Shown piece by piece: positions 44,431 through 56,690 of a DNA stretch of 64,000 nucleotides. Each line of letters opens with the position of its first letter. The stretch's first letter is position 1. Source of the DNA: Gossypium raimondii (lineage: Eukaryota > Streptophyta > Magnoliopsida > Malvales > Malvaceae); contig NC_068575.1 in assembly GCF_025698545.1 (NCBI RefSeq), positions 58,723,980 to 58,787,979 of the forward strand. Reading direction: 5' to 3'. Made by a program: the position numbers and the translations under genes. The notes below the pieces were generated by a model. That model was given only the letters and a program-made list of their open reading frames with translations. It was not told the origin of the DNA and did not search any database.

Positions 44431-45388
44431 ATCTAATAATTTTATTCCAGATTTCCAAAGGCAATGTATATTAGATCTATCACGACGAATTTTGAAACTT
44501 TTTTTACTTTTTTTTTCTATTAGGCCTTTTCTACAAAATCCAACCTCAAAACTCAAATTTCATTTCAGTTAATATTAAAAAACTATATTACCATTAATAT
44601 TTTAGAATTAAATTTAGATAAAAATATTTTAAAGGATCATTAAATAATAACTCAAATCATACCCATTTTATCTAGGGTTTGTTTGATACCACTGAAAAAG
44701 TTAAATCAATTAAAATTAATATTTTAATAATTTAATTTTTATAGATGTTTAATAATTTAAAATAAAACAGTCAATTAGAATTTTCTTTTCTATTAAAAAT
44801 ATAGTAAATAATAAGTAAATAAGAGCTACTTATGACTTAATGAAAATATTTTTAATTTATTTTAATATTATATTACCCTCTAAAACTTTCTATTTAAAAT
44901 TTAATTTTTATTTAAAATAAATTAAAATATTTAAAATTAAAGATAAAAGATAGAAGATAGAATATATCTTTTTATAATTTAAAATTTATATTTATCAAAT
45001 AATTTAATTATATTAAATAATTAATTTTAAATAATATATCAAATAATTTTATAACTTTTAATTCAATATTTAAATTTTTAGTATTTATTTTTTACTTGAT
45101 CAAATATCACCTTAATTATAAAAGATTTTGTTGGACCCGCGACAGGTCTACTTCATAGCAACCACGCTGCACTTTCTTGCCTTCTTTTTTTTTTTTTTCC
45201 TTCCTTTAAAAACCTATACAACACGTACCTTAAAACGCGCTCTACGCCCAATCTCTTTAAAGCAAAAACCCGTTCACAAAGTAATCAAAAAGAAGAAGAG
45301 AATTCTTGGCCAAACACAGAAAAACAAAAATCAGAGGGAAAATTTTAAAAAATAAGATAATTTTGGATTCTTTGGGTTGATTTTCTCA

Positions 45389-45834
45389 ATGTCGGAATCA
45401 AAGTCTTGTTTGGTCAAGTCACAAAAGTCGTCGTCGAAGTTAGATTCCGACATGGCAGCAGCGGCTGAACAGCTGATTCAACTGAGCGATGAAGACAACA
45501 ACAACAGCAGCAGCTGCACCACCACCACCACTAAGACGAAGATGATCCAAGGCAAAAGATCGTGTGAAGATATAACTTGCGCAAAGATTGAAGAGATTTT
45601 TGGGAAAGAAGATGAGATTTTGAGACCAGTTCATAAGAAGCAAAAGTACAAGTCACTTGACAGAATTTACAAGGAAACGAAGCCTATTAAGGTTAGCTAT
45701 GGAAATAATTTATGGTATTGATCATTGATTTATTCTGGGTTTTGGGTTATAAATCATGATCATCAAGTTTAATTAACTGACTTTGAATAATTTCTTTTGC
45801 GTTTTACTTTCAGGTTTTAGTTAAACGGAGTTAG
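45389..45834 (+). CDS. Small Ser/Lys-rich protein of unknown function
   Basis: Proposed exons 45389-45691 and 45814-45834 give 107 residues. It starts MSESKSCLVKSQKSSSKLDS and carries poly-Ser/Asn and poly-Thr stretches, then KIEEIFGKEDEILRPVHKKQ, then YKSLDRIYKETKPIK. A basic-aromatic stretch followed by IYKxTKPI occurs at the C-terminus of small uncharacterised plant proteins (recalled, not checked). The second exon adds only VLVKRS before TAG. Without splicing the frame would instead read on from the donor to end SYGNNLWY at 45719-45721. The basic C-terminus suggests a nuclear protein; this is inference. Confidence 0.65.
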
Positions 45835-46376
45835 CTTAATTCGGTCCTTATTATTGGGTAATTGGGGGGAAAATGTCTATATTTTGTTGAGTAAAGGTTA
45901 AGTTTAGATGAATATAAGCTGAAAAAAGTTGAATACAGTTTGGCAATGGCTGCCTAATTTTCCTTTCAGTTGTTGCCATGCATTTGGATTATCTCATTTT
46001 ATGTGGGATTATTTTTCTAGTACTACAACATCAACTTGTTGGTAATTTCATTCCTTTAATAATATCGCATGTGAGGATTTTGAAAATGAAATCTCGTGAT
46101 TTTGAAGGATTTTTTTTTTCATTACTACATGATTTGATATACCATTAAAGATTGAGGTCATAATTAAGAGTGGGAGAGATGTGCTTTAATATCTTTCCTG
46201 CTAGTATTGTTACATGAAAATGAAGAATCTAATGCTGTTGGATATACATACATACATATATATTAACTGATGAGAACGCATTATAGGTTAAGTGATATAT
46301 ATTGCAGCAGCAAAACCAGTAGGAGTTCAGTACATAACTAATACAGTCTTGAGATTCCGAGTAACATATATATATG

Positions 46377-46416
<40 letters not shown>

Positions 46417-47408
46417 TTTTGCAATTCACCATGGAATCCCCATACGAGAACACCTGTTTCATCTTCATGAACTCTCTTTATATCTACTTGCCATGGATCA
46501 ACAAACAAACGTATATATACATTATCTTTTGCTGAAATATACACATATACATGTACGTATACATTGTTGAGCTTATGAAAATTCTCAAGACAGATATATG
46601 TATGATGTATGTATGCATATATACATAATCCTTGTAGGTTTCCAAGTTTGAAATTTCTTTTTGAGCATAGATAGGGATAAAACCATGGAAAGATGGAGAG
46701 TTTGTCTTCGAAAGTTTATCAGAATCAAATGAAATTTAAAATGTTATTTTTACTAGGTTTAGGTGTTGTTTTTTTGTAATCTGCATTTCTTTAATGAATA
46801 TATATGCCTTAGTAAAAAAGGGTTAAAATGCTTGTATTTCAATTGAGAACTACTTAATGGAGTTGTAAGAGTTGAGGACGTGAGCATTTTGCATGCAAAC
46901 AAAAGTTTTGATTTTTTTTTTTAATTAGAGGTACTTTTGATATTCACTGCTAGATCATGGTAACATTATCATCACTTGCGTGAACAAATCCTAATCTAAG
47001 TTTTATTTTTTAAAAGTAAATTAGTTTTTAATTGAAATTCTCCAAAGTTTCATCCTGAAAAATCTAGAGAAAATTCAGATTTAACAAACCAAATTTTTTT
47101 TTAAAAATTATTCAAACTGATTAGCAAATAGCATGGAAATGCAATTAAGGGGGAAAAAAGTGCTGCTCTATTATTTCTATTTTTAAAAAACAAAAAAAAA
47201 AGGTCGAAAAAAAATGTACAAATGTTCTAGGTATATGTAAATTAAGAGTAAAAAGAGACTTTATCTAGTTGAAATGACCAAAAAGAAAACTTGCAAGCAA
47301 AGCTAGTAATATGGCATAAATATTGTGGACTTCATGGTTGATGGAGATACAAGCAGAGCAGGCATCCACATATATCAACTTCAAATACCATATACCAACA
47401 ACAAGATG
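45835..47408. other. Convergent spacer with (AG)n microsatellite
   Basis: 3' regions of the small gene (+) and the Alba gene (-). An (AG)n run lies at about 46379-46414, with TA/CATA-rich simple sequence on both sides (46245-46265, 46500-46630). No gene. Confidence 0.5.
46379..46414. repeat. (AG)n microsatellite
   Basis: About 18 AG/GA units between ATGTATA and TGTTTTGC. It is flanked by TATACATA-type simple repeats. Confidence 0.9.
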
Positions 47409-49041
47409 TCAAGCGGCTTTTGCTTGGTTTGGCCCAGGTTCCGTCTTCGAATAACGACCACGACCGCCTCCACCACGGCCACGGCCACCTCTTCCCCTCT
47501 CTCGGCCACGCCCTAGGAAAGTTTGAAATTATTAGTACACAAATGTTGGCTTAATTCTAATATAATATTATATAACAGTTGGAAAAAAAGGAGTTGAAAG
47601 AAGGGTTGGAAAGCACAAACTTACCACGAACTTGGGTAAGGGTTGCATCTGATTCAGCATAGACGCCATAGTATCCTCCACCACCATAGGCACCGCCTCG
47701 TCCTCGACCCCGGAAAGAACGCCCTCTTCCACGTCCTCGACCTTTGCCTCCTAAACCATCACCATTATATTCCCCTATAACACACCACATTGCACATCAC
47801 TCGAAGGTCAGGTATATATCACAGGTTTTTCATGTATTTCGACTTTAGAGTTCATATATATTCTCGTATTTATATTAAAAAACCAATATATTGAATACGA
47901 ATGTCGAATAGAAATATTTTTTTAAAAATAAAAAAGAAAGTCAGATTATATATTTATAGCTTTGAGATATTAAATTTGAAAACCTTGTGCGTCACCTTTA
48001 GCCCTAATCCTTCCTCGACCACCTCGTCCTCTTCCTCGTGCCTTTGGTGGAGGCTCAGGAGCTAAACAACATGAAAGTAGTTAGATAAAACTAAAACAAA
48101 TTCACCCTTTTTCTTATTGTGATGAGTGTTGGTTTAACAAGATTGTTTACCTCCATCATCTTCGTATTCATTTAAGGGTTTCACTTGATCAGCCTGAAGA
48201 GGAGGTTGATATCTGCATTTTATGAGTATTCTAATGTTACCTAAGAATCCTCCAACATATTCACTATTTTTCAATAAAACACGTAGTTTTATTTACCCGG
48301 TGGAAGACATATCCAGCTCCTTCTTCGATAACGTAACAGTGATCATCGATACATGACGGGTAATCTCTAGACTGTAATAATAAAAAGACAGCAAACAAAA
48401 CATCATGATTTATGATCTCTAATAATAAAAAAGAGCACATAATTAAAACCTTGGACACATGAATAAAAAGTCATGAACAACTCACACTCAAATCCGAATA
48501 ATATAGATTAAAAGAAGTTAATTAGCATATAAAAGAGTGTAGTCGTTTTCATACGGAAGCAAGCCTTCTTCTAGAGGTTCCCACATATCTGTAATATCAG
48601 TCGAACCAATAGAAGTAATTTGATGAAGATCAGCAACTCTCCTCTGCAAAAAGAAAAAGCTTTTTAACATTACAATGTATGGAGAAATCTACTAGTTTAG
48701 ACCTGTCTTGAGTTGGAGAATAGCGATCTGAAAGATATAATCTTTCGATGTTTATACCTTGATTAGCTCTGCAATCATCACAGTCTTATTAATAGCTCTT
48801 CCCATTGCTTTAAGAACTATTTCATTGGACCCTTTCTCCTACACAAAATGTAATTTCATCAATAAGATTCACACACAAAGTAAAAACCATGAAATGAAGA
48901 AAGAAAATGAGAGCTTACTAAGAGTAGAGTAGTAGCATAAGTAATATAATTCCTTATTCTGCCTTGTGTGGTTATCCTGATTTCGTTTTCGATTATTGGA
49001 ATCTCTGCTTTTGGCTTCTCCACTCTCTGGTACCTATCCAT
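47409..49041 (-). CDS. Alba DNA/RNA-binding protein with C-terminal RGG region
   Basis: Eight exons join in frame: 49041-48919, 48838-48758, 48643-48555, 48371-48297, 48212-48151, 48061-47984, 47774-47625 and 47512-47409, giving 253 residues. The Alba domain covers about residues 15-115: ENEIRITTQGRIRNYITYAT, IVLKAMGRAINKTVMIAELI, STDITDMWEP and TRHVSMITVTLS. After YQPPLQADQVKP comes an RGG/RG-rich tail (PKARGRGRGGRGR, GRGRGRGRSFRGRGRGG, GRGRERGRGGRGRGGGGRG) ending NQAKAA. Plants have short Alba proteins and this longer RGG type, which bind RNA and help stabilise mRNAs; cytosolic and nuclear action is expected. The RGG tail is split over three exons, allowing forms with different tail lengths. 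The ATG at 49041 matches the family start MDRYQRVEKPK. Confidence 0.93.
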
Positions 49042-50172
49042 TCTCACTTTTTCTTTTCTTTTCTTTTCTTCCAATCAGATCAAAAACGCAACGACCAAAC
49101 CAAAAGTAAAAACAAAGTTCTGGGTTTGGATTTATGTTGGGTTTTATAGTTACATTAAAAAAAAACAATGAAACTGAAATCAAACACTTGTTTTAAGGAA
49201 AAAGTGGTTTAAAACTGCAATTAATATCTGTAAATGAAGTTTGAATAATAAAAGCAACTTTCCATAAAGATAGTTTAAAGCACAGGCGAAAAGGTCGGGT
49301 CTGGTGAAACGGTCGTTCTTTTTTTTTTTTTTTTGTTCTTTTTGTCGATGGAGATATTGTTTTGTTCTTAAATACTACTACTACGATGAGTTATATGAGA
49401 ATTAAGGATTTTTTTTTAATGGAAAAAAAATAGTAACGAAATTCAGTTTCACTTCCAGAGTTGGTCCCGGTCTTTTTGCCGATTGGACTGCTCTCTTTCA
49501 TTGGCCATCGCACTTCACAAAGGTTAGCTATGTCCCGTTTGCTAGGAGTAATTTAAAAAAAAAAAAAAATCAAATTTAATATATGCTTTATTTTACGAAA
49601 ATAAAATTCATTCGAATTGAACTTGATCGGTTAAAAATAATTTATTTTATCGATTTTTAAATTCAAAAAATAATTATATAACATTTTAGTTATTTTATTA
49701 TTTTAAATCTATAATGTTTATTTGTAGATAAGAAAAATTAATTTAACTAGAAACCCGTGAATTTAAAAATCAAATCAAATACCTGCAATTAATATCTTAA
49801 CCATATGCAACCAATCCATTTTCAATATTTCTTTGACACCTTTCACTCAACCCAACCTCCTGCTTTACTTAATAAAAATGAAGTACTTCTACAATTTTAG
49901 ATAAATTATTGTGAAATTAATTTTAAAATGCGAAAAATATGTTATCTAGATATTAATAGTTTTACACAACACATTCATATTCAAAATTCAAATCTATGAA
50001 ATATATTTGTTTCAAACATATAAAAATGGAATGTGATATATATATATATATATATCCCACCTTTGGTGTATAGGAAACACATGCTTTTTGTCGAGAAACA
50101 TAACACGAGGACATAGTTCTCATAAACAGTGCAAACTGATGAACTCCTAACAATACAGGTATTCCTTCTCAC

Positions 50173-50883
50173 TAGACCTGTCCATGGGCCGGGCCCACAA
50201 AAAATTTCAGCCCGTTTATTAGATCTGGGCCCGGCCCAAAATATGGTCCTGAGATTTTACCCAGGCCCGGCCCAAAGAAAAAATATGGGGCCCGAGCCCG
50301 TCCCGGCCCGGCCCGTTTTTAATTAAAATTAAAATTAAAATTATTTTGTTAATAAAATTAAAACTATTTGTTATTAAAATTAATTGTTAGTAAAATTATC
50401 AAATTATTAATTGTTAATTGTATTAATTGTTGTAATAAAATCTAACATTTGATCAGTAAATTTATCAAATTATTAATTGTATTAATTGTATTAATTGTTG
50501 TAATAAAATCTAACATTTGATTAGTAAATTTATCAAATTATTAATTGTATTAATTGTATTAATTGTTGTAACAAAATCTAACATTTGATTAGTAAAACAA
50601 ACTTGATGTTTTATTATTATTATTTTGTAACACTAGTCAATGAAAGTAAATAAACTTAAAATAAAAAACTATTATATTTTAAAAATAAAATATATATTTA
50701 ATATTTTTCGGGCCGGACCGGGCCAAAAATCTTGCCCGAGGCCCGGCCCATTTTTTAAACTGGCCTAAAATTTTGCCCAAACCCATGTTTCGGGCCTATA
50801 TTTTTACCCAAACCCTCTCATATTTCGGACGGGCCATCGGGCCGTCGGGCCGGGCCGGGCCGAGCCGCCCATGGACAGGTCTA
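50173..50883. mobile_element. hAT-type MITE with perfect 8-bp duplication CTTCTCAC
   Basis: Flanked by CTTCTCAC at 50165-50172 and 50884-50891. Ends are perfect over 16-17 bp: left TAGACCTGTCCATGGGC, right the same in reverse complement. The arms are rich in GGCCCGGCCC, and the AT-rich core carries three copies of an approximately 70-bp tandem unit (about 50398-50600). TA-initial ends and the 8-bp duplication are diagnostic of hAT. No transposase. It appears complete and recent. Confidence 0.9.
50398..50600. repeat. Tandem repeat inside the hAT MITE
   Basis: About three copies of a unit containing AATTGTTGTAATAAAATC, TAACATTTGATTAGTAAA and TTATCAAATTATTAATTG, with few differences between copies, forming the core of the 50173-50883 element. 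Confidence 0.75.
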
Positions 50884-51808
50884 CTTCTCACTCTAGGCGA
50901 GCCCAGGGGCAGTCAATCAAGGGCTTTGGCTGGCCTCTCTTGATTTTTTTATTTTTTATTTATCAGTGGTGCCTCTCTTGATTTGATTATATCTTTTTGA
51001 GAATAAATGATTTAGTCATATTATTATACTTTTAGCTTTTCACAAAATAATGTTACCAAAATCTTACCGAATCGACCAGTTAAAGTGAAAGAACCGAAAT
51101 ATAATTACACAAATAAGTAGTTAATCCATAAAAAAAATAAAAATCAGTGTTTAAACCAAGCAAACGGTTTATTAGACTGAAAAACATTGAGAACCACTAA
51201 TGCAGTTTAAGCTATTTTATTTTGATGCACACAAAAATCCTGAATTCGTCCGACACTCGAAGATAACTAACACTCGCTCGGCAGTCGGCGCATAGCTCTT
51301 TGCTAGTTAGCATCGCTCCAAGCCAAGAAGGAACTTCACTCAACAATCCACTGCTCTACTAACATTCCAACACACCGACAATCATTGTTAGCATGTGACA
51401 CAGATAACTTACCTGCATTTTGCCGTATAAATCTGGGTTGAAAGTACATTTTACCTTTATCTCATTTAAAAATTGTCTGGTTGATAGGAGAAATTTGGTC
51501 ATAATAGAAATGGAAGGGTAAAGGCCATGGAGCCACAGGTGGTTTAAAACACAAATATAATTAGCTCAAATATAACATAGTTTAAATACAAGTATCACAT
51601 GATATACATATACATATATATATTTAAGATACATGTAAACAAATTGCCATATCTACCTTGAAGAAATATATAATACAATGATACATAAACATTTAACCTC
51701 AATACATTTGCAGAGAATTTAGAGTTTCCTATACCTTAAAACAAATAAATCTAAACCAGAAGAAAGAAACAATTATGGAAGGGAACGATTACATAAGCAG
51801 AGCGAAAT

Positions 51809-53974
51809 TCAGAAAGGTAGTGCATGGACTGGACTCTCAGCATGCATAGGCATGTCCATGCAATCATTGCTGATTGAGGAATTGCCTCCCCCATTCTGTT
51901 GGTGACTGCAATTGGTCTCATGGTTTCGAGGTCTATTGGCAGCAAAAGAAGATGCAACAACATTATTTGAATGGAAACCAACCTGGTGGTGGACTGAGTG
52001 GTAGTGCTGAAGGCTCCCTCGATAATCCCCCGAACGAACTCCTTGTCCATCTGTTGACGCTGAAATTGGTGTAGATGAAAAAGGAGCACTTAAAGTGTTC
52101 ATGTGCATTGCAGTTTGAGGGTGTTGCTGTTGCTGCTGCTGAAATGATAGCCTGGGGGACATCGGAGACTCCTCTGCTCCATATTCAAGTTCATTCTACA
52201 GAAAAGAAAATTTCTCAAGAAAATCCTTAAAAGATTCCTTCACCAAACATATTCATCAGAACAAAGAAGTGCAAGAAATCACCGAAGATACCTGCAAATA
52301 AGCAACTATGTCAGCTGTTGTCACCCTTGATCCTTCTTCTTGCTGCCCCAAAATCCATTGAAAAAGTTTCTCCTGTGAGAAACAAGGGGAAGGATATATT
52401 TAATAGATGCAATACCAAAGCCAACTAGGAATACAAGAAAATGTGATTATATAACTCAAACATAAAAGCCAATGAGAGGCTGCATAAATATTTAACAATA
52501 GAGGGCTACAGTCATAGGGAAACATTTCTTCATCAGTGAGGTAAAACTGTAAAAGCAAGAAAAAATATGCTCAATTTTCCATAACATACACTAGAGACAA
52601 CTCAGAGCAAGAATACAGGGCCAAATTTGTAAAAGCAAGAATGAAAATCTACCATATGTCAATTGTGAAATTCAAGATAAATTAACACACCAAATACATA
52701 ACTGGGGTGAAGAATTAGAAGCAGATAAAACTATTGTGAGAAACACGTGATCAAGAGTTCAGAAGATTGTTCTCTTCTTTATATAAACAAGACACAAAAT
52801 GGGCGTGTGTGCTTGCCAACAGTCATCAATGTTGCATGTCATAAGCTATGACTGCTTTGAGAAGCTTAAAGAATCCACCGTGAAGCTTCTAAATAGCCAC
52901 AGTGAGGGTTTAAAGTCTCTTCAATAGTGCATAAACTTGACCTATGTTACTCCGACTCATCAGCTTTTCCTTGGCATCCATGTCTGACACCAGTTTATTA
53001 CGCATGCTCAGATATGTATTAGAGTATGATCCTTTTCGGACCCTAAAAATACATGAAAATCTCTGAAAAAATTTAATAAACCATGTGGGCACATACTCAT
53101 GTCTAATCCTTACAGAAACCAAACCCGAGAACCATAGTTTGCGACAATCTTTCTATAAAGTAGTAATCATTCTGTAACATATGTGACTGTTTTATCTTAT
53201 TCTGTCAGCATAATAAAACATGATGGCACAGCCTTGCTCTCAGTTTGGATTTTCACTAGCTTCTGGATTCCTAAAAAGTTACTTAAAAGCAAAGGAATGT
53301 TAATCAAATATTTGTAATTTGCTAAAAAATTAGAAAAATGACTAAAACATAACATTATTTATAACATAATTTAGTTTGTTTATATAAAATTAAAATTAAT
53401 AATGTTGTTATTCAAAATAAATTACATTATAACTTTTATCCAGATGCAATCTTCACTAATCGCTTCTGAAAGCGCAAAAGCAAATATCAAAATAGAAATT
53501 AAAATAAATCCTTTGTATTTTCGTATTAAATATTTTAATTTATTTTTTCCTTTAACAACAATAGCTGTTCCAATAAATCATTATTTTAAGCTAATAAAGA
53601 TGAAATAACTTCTGATAAGCATCAAACAGCATTCCAAAGCTTCAATTTAAAATCCCAACGACAATTACACGGCAGGGAAATTAAATAATTTTTCAACAAT
53701 GGTACTGAAATTAACATAAATTTTCAACTTCTCTAAGGGGAAGACATAAATTACCAGAAAAAAAACAAATCTGACACCTTTTTACCAAATTACAACAAAA
53801 TTTTCATAAACAATTCGGCGATCAAATACTAACTTGATTTAATTCTTCCAAAACTAAATCATATTTACAATGAATTTTCCGTTGTTCTAAAAGTAATCAT
53901 GTTTCAAAATCCAAACACAAGAACAACTAAATCATACTTAATAAAGAGATACAGTCATATAGAGATATAAGATA

Positions 53975-54017
<43 letters not shown>

Positions 54018-54204
54018 GGAATAAAACAAAGAGGTAGAAGCAAACCAAGGCGTGACGTTCACCGGCCTGGAAAGAGAGACGCTGGTGGTTCATGGCCTGT
54101 GAATAAAGCTGCGAAAGCGAGTTAGCAGCGGCGCAGAAGGTGGTGTACATGCTCCGATCCACCTCGTCCAGGCGCGTAGCATCGGATTTCCTCTTCTTCG
54201 ACAT
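51809..54204 (-). CDS. Conserved plant protein of unknown function
   Basis: Three exons, 54204-54046, 52372-52292 and 52195-51809, give 208 residues. Exon 1: MSKKRKSDATRLDEVDRSMY, then FCAAANSLSQLYSQAMNHQR and LSFQAGERHAL. Exon 2: EKLFQWILGQQEEGSRVTTA. Exon 3: NELEYGAEESPMSPR, a Gln run, then a Ser/Asn/His-rich, probably disordered tail. The conserved N-terminal half with a basic KKRK start resembles a small plant family sometimes named 'holocarboxylase synthetase' in databases; I see no biotin ligase motif and would not use that name. KKRK may be a nuclear signal. Intron 1 is 1.7 kb with an (AG)n run about 30 bp past the donor. Confidence 0.82.
53978..54014. repeat. (AG)n microsatellite in intron 1
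   Basis: About 18 AG units in the first intron of the 51809-54204 gene, close to the exon 1 donor. On the transcribed strand it is a CT run. Confidence 0.9.
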
Positions 54205-54837
54205 AGATTTATTTTTTATTTACGGTTTTTTTTTTTTGGGGGGGGAGGAATCAAAAAGAAAATTAAACCCTAACAATGAGAAAGAATCAGAGGAAAATTA
54301 GAGAGGATCTGAATTTGAAGGCTAAATAAAAAAGAAAAAGTGGCGAGAATTGGAGAAAACAATGAATAAAGAGAGTATATGCAAAATGGTGAGAGCTGGG
54401 CAGCGTGGATTACACGTGTCTGGCCTTTTTGGATTACTGGATCCCACCTTCGTCTGCCCTACCCCTCGCTCACAACTTCTTTTCCTTTTCCTTTTCCTTT
54501 TCCTTTTTCCAATTTTCACTCTTAAGTCTATCAATCTTAATATTGATGGTTAAGTTTGCATGACATAATTAATCAATAAACTTATTTAAAAGTTTTATAA
54601 AGTTACTAGAAATATTATCATATGTATATATGTAAAAATTACAATTTTAAAATATAGATGTGTATTTAGTAATTAGATACAATAAATAATAAAATTAAGG
54701 TTTGAAACTGATATTAATAACAACATGTATATAATATTTACGAAATTAAAATAAAAAGTCTGTGTAAAGAAATTTCAAAATTAAAATTATATATTTTAAA
54801 ATTAAATATCAAGTTATTTTTAAGAAAATAAAATTAA

Positions 54838-54928
54838 AACCCAAATAACCAATGCAATTTGAACTCGCACCATACTTAAGGCAATAAACATCTTTAACCA
54901 TCAAACCATTACACAAGGTTCTAGTAAA
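54838..54928 (-). mobile_element. tRNA-derived SINE-like repeat, copy 2
   Basis: In reverse complement: TGGTTTGATGGTTAAAGATG, TTTATTGCCTTAAGTATGG, TGCGAGTTCAAATTGC. This lines up with the copy at 42846 over about 60 bp at roughly 70 percent by eye, including the A-box and B-box-like stretches. It is followed by a T/A-rich 3' part. Family not identified. Confidence 0.5.
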
Positions 54929-56329
54929 TAATTTATTTATAACTCTATTAAACATAGGTTTAATCCTAAGATATATTAATTTTAGTTCTTTTATTTAAAA
55001 ACTATATAAAAGTATGAAAAATAAAAAGACCGTCAAAATAATAATAGTAGTAATTTAATAAAATAGTATAATAGTAATTTTCTAACCAGTTGACACTCGA
55101 TTAACCCTTGATATTAACTCAATAAAATTTTTATTAATTACATAAATAGTAACCATTATATAAATCTAAATATATTCAAATATTTTATATTAGAAATTAT
55201 CTATTTCTCAAAAATCCTTCTAAAATACTTATTTATTGATGGAGCGAGTTAAGTTAATAACTATTACGAGACAGACAATAAAAAATTTATTTAAAATATA
55301 TAAAATCAACAACAAAATACTCAAAGTTAAAAATTATTTAAATTTACATTAAAATTTTATATAATTAATCTGATTTAAAATATTGTTCAAATTTAATTTA
55401 ATATGGAATGAACGAGTAACTCAAATTTTAGGGACTTTATTATCATTCATGAAGTAATTTCTTTTAAGAATTTTTATATTTTATAAATTTTTAAAAATAA
55501 TTTTAAAATATTTGTTTATTTTGTAATTTTCATAATTTTTGCATTTCTTTATTGAAATTATATAAAAAATAAATTTTAAAATATTTTTTTATTGTCCGGT
55601 TGAATCCAAAAAAACAGAGGAAGAAGTAACAGCCCAAGGCTTCAGCCCAGACCACAGCTTAAAAGGAATAACGAGTCCAGCAACTTCAGATTTGGGGTTT
55701 GAGCTTCTTTAAAATTAGGTCTGAGGATCCATTGCGTATATTATTTTTCATATGCAATGTTTGGTAAAAATATTATTTTTTAACATATTTCAATATACAT
55801 GTATTAATAATGAATTAATTTTAGTTGGTGAGTTTTAGTATTCACGTGCTTTTTTTTTTTTTTGAAGAACATGAGGAAAAAATTATTTTAAAGATATCTT
55901 ATTTTTGTAAAAAATTTACTTAACATTCTAATTTCAAATTTAAATTTGTACTAATTATATGTCTAGTTATTTTAAAACATATGTATTAAATAAGACTTTT
56001 TTCATATTATTGCTTAATTTGATGTGGCATTTATGTATGTGTTTAAAATTTTGATTTATGGTAAAATGTCAAAGCATAATTAATTTTTTTTAAAAGGGTA
56101 GTCTAAACTAAGATGAAAGAAAATTAAATTGATTAATTTCTAAAACCAGAAATTTGACATGATATATTTCCAATTATTCGAGGTGCTGAGTAGTTTTTGA
56201 AGATATAAGTTAAACTTATTTGAAATTGTGAAATTGACATGATAGTTTTTCTTTTTAATATCTAAAGAAGTGTAATAAATAAATGTGTGTTTTTTAAAAT
56301 ATATGTAGGATGCGAAATCCTCTAAATTT

Positions 56330-56690
56330 TTAATTTAAGTTGGGTTTTAGACAGTTGAATTTAGAATGTGATAACGCCATTTTGATGGAGACTCTCCTAA
56401 CTGGAGGTGCGGTCAGTAGCAATTTGCAGGAATTACGACTAATTCATCAGCTCCTATGTCGTAATTGGAGTGTATGGATTCGTCATATCTCTCGGTCCCA
56501 AAATAAAGTTGTCAATCATATGGCAAAGATTGCAAATGATTATAACAATAATATGCTAATATTTGAGGATCCTCCAAGTTCAGTTTTGGGGTTGTTATTT
56601 GATGATCAAAATAATGTTGTTGCTGCTATACTTTAATATTTTTATTTTTCTGTAATCGCAATATGTCGTTTCTTTCTATCGAAAAAAAAC
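56330..56690 (+). mobile_element. 5'-truncated LINE tail with RNase H-like frame
   Basis: A 98-codon open frame reads FRQLNLECDNAILMETLLTG, LIHQLLCRNWSVWIRHISRS, QNKVVNHMAKIA, the C-terminal part of the RNase H-like domain of plant LINE polyproteins (E(S/C)D...L.H..R..N..AD.LAK). It has a stop at 56634-56636 and ends in an A-rich run (GAAAAAAAAC, about 56681-56690). The N-terminal part of the domain is missing. An exapted gene is unlikely because the upstream sequence shows no exon. Confidence 0.65.

Larger units (their letters stand above)
41832..45388. other. Spacer with SINE-like repeat and an unclassified block
   Basis: AT-rich, with a TA run at 41872-41892. It holds a SINE-like repeat at 42846-42961 and a less AT-rich block at about 43440-44430. 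44580-45120 is very AT-rich. The last about 250 bp form the leader and promoter of the small gene at 45389, with a long T run at about 45185-45200. Sequence near 42275-42560 (GGCCTGGCCCAATTACAATT) looks like a worn transposon end. Confidence 0.45.
49042..51808. other. Spacer with a hAT MITE
   Basis: The Alba gene promoter lies near the left edge. 49300-50160 is AT-rich with a TA microsatellite at 50037-50055. A hAT MITE occupies 50173-50883. 51000-51808 should include the 3' UTR of the next gene. No gene was recognised. Confidence 0.5.

Noticed and set aside
50398-50600. CRISPR-like array of regular repeats
   Set aside because: Direct tandem units with no spacers, inside a plant hAT MITE.
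51809-54204. Holocarboxylase synthetase (biotin ligase)
   Set aside because: Database-style name for similar proteins, but no biotin ligase motif (such as GRGRRG) or matching length is present.
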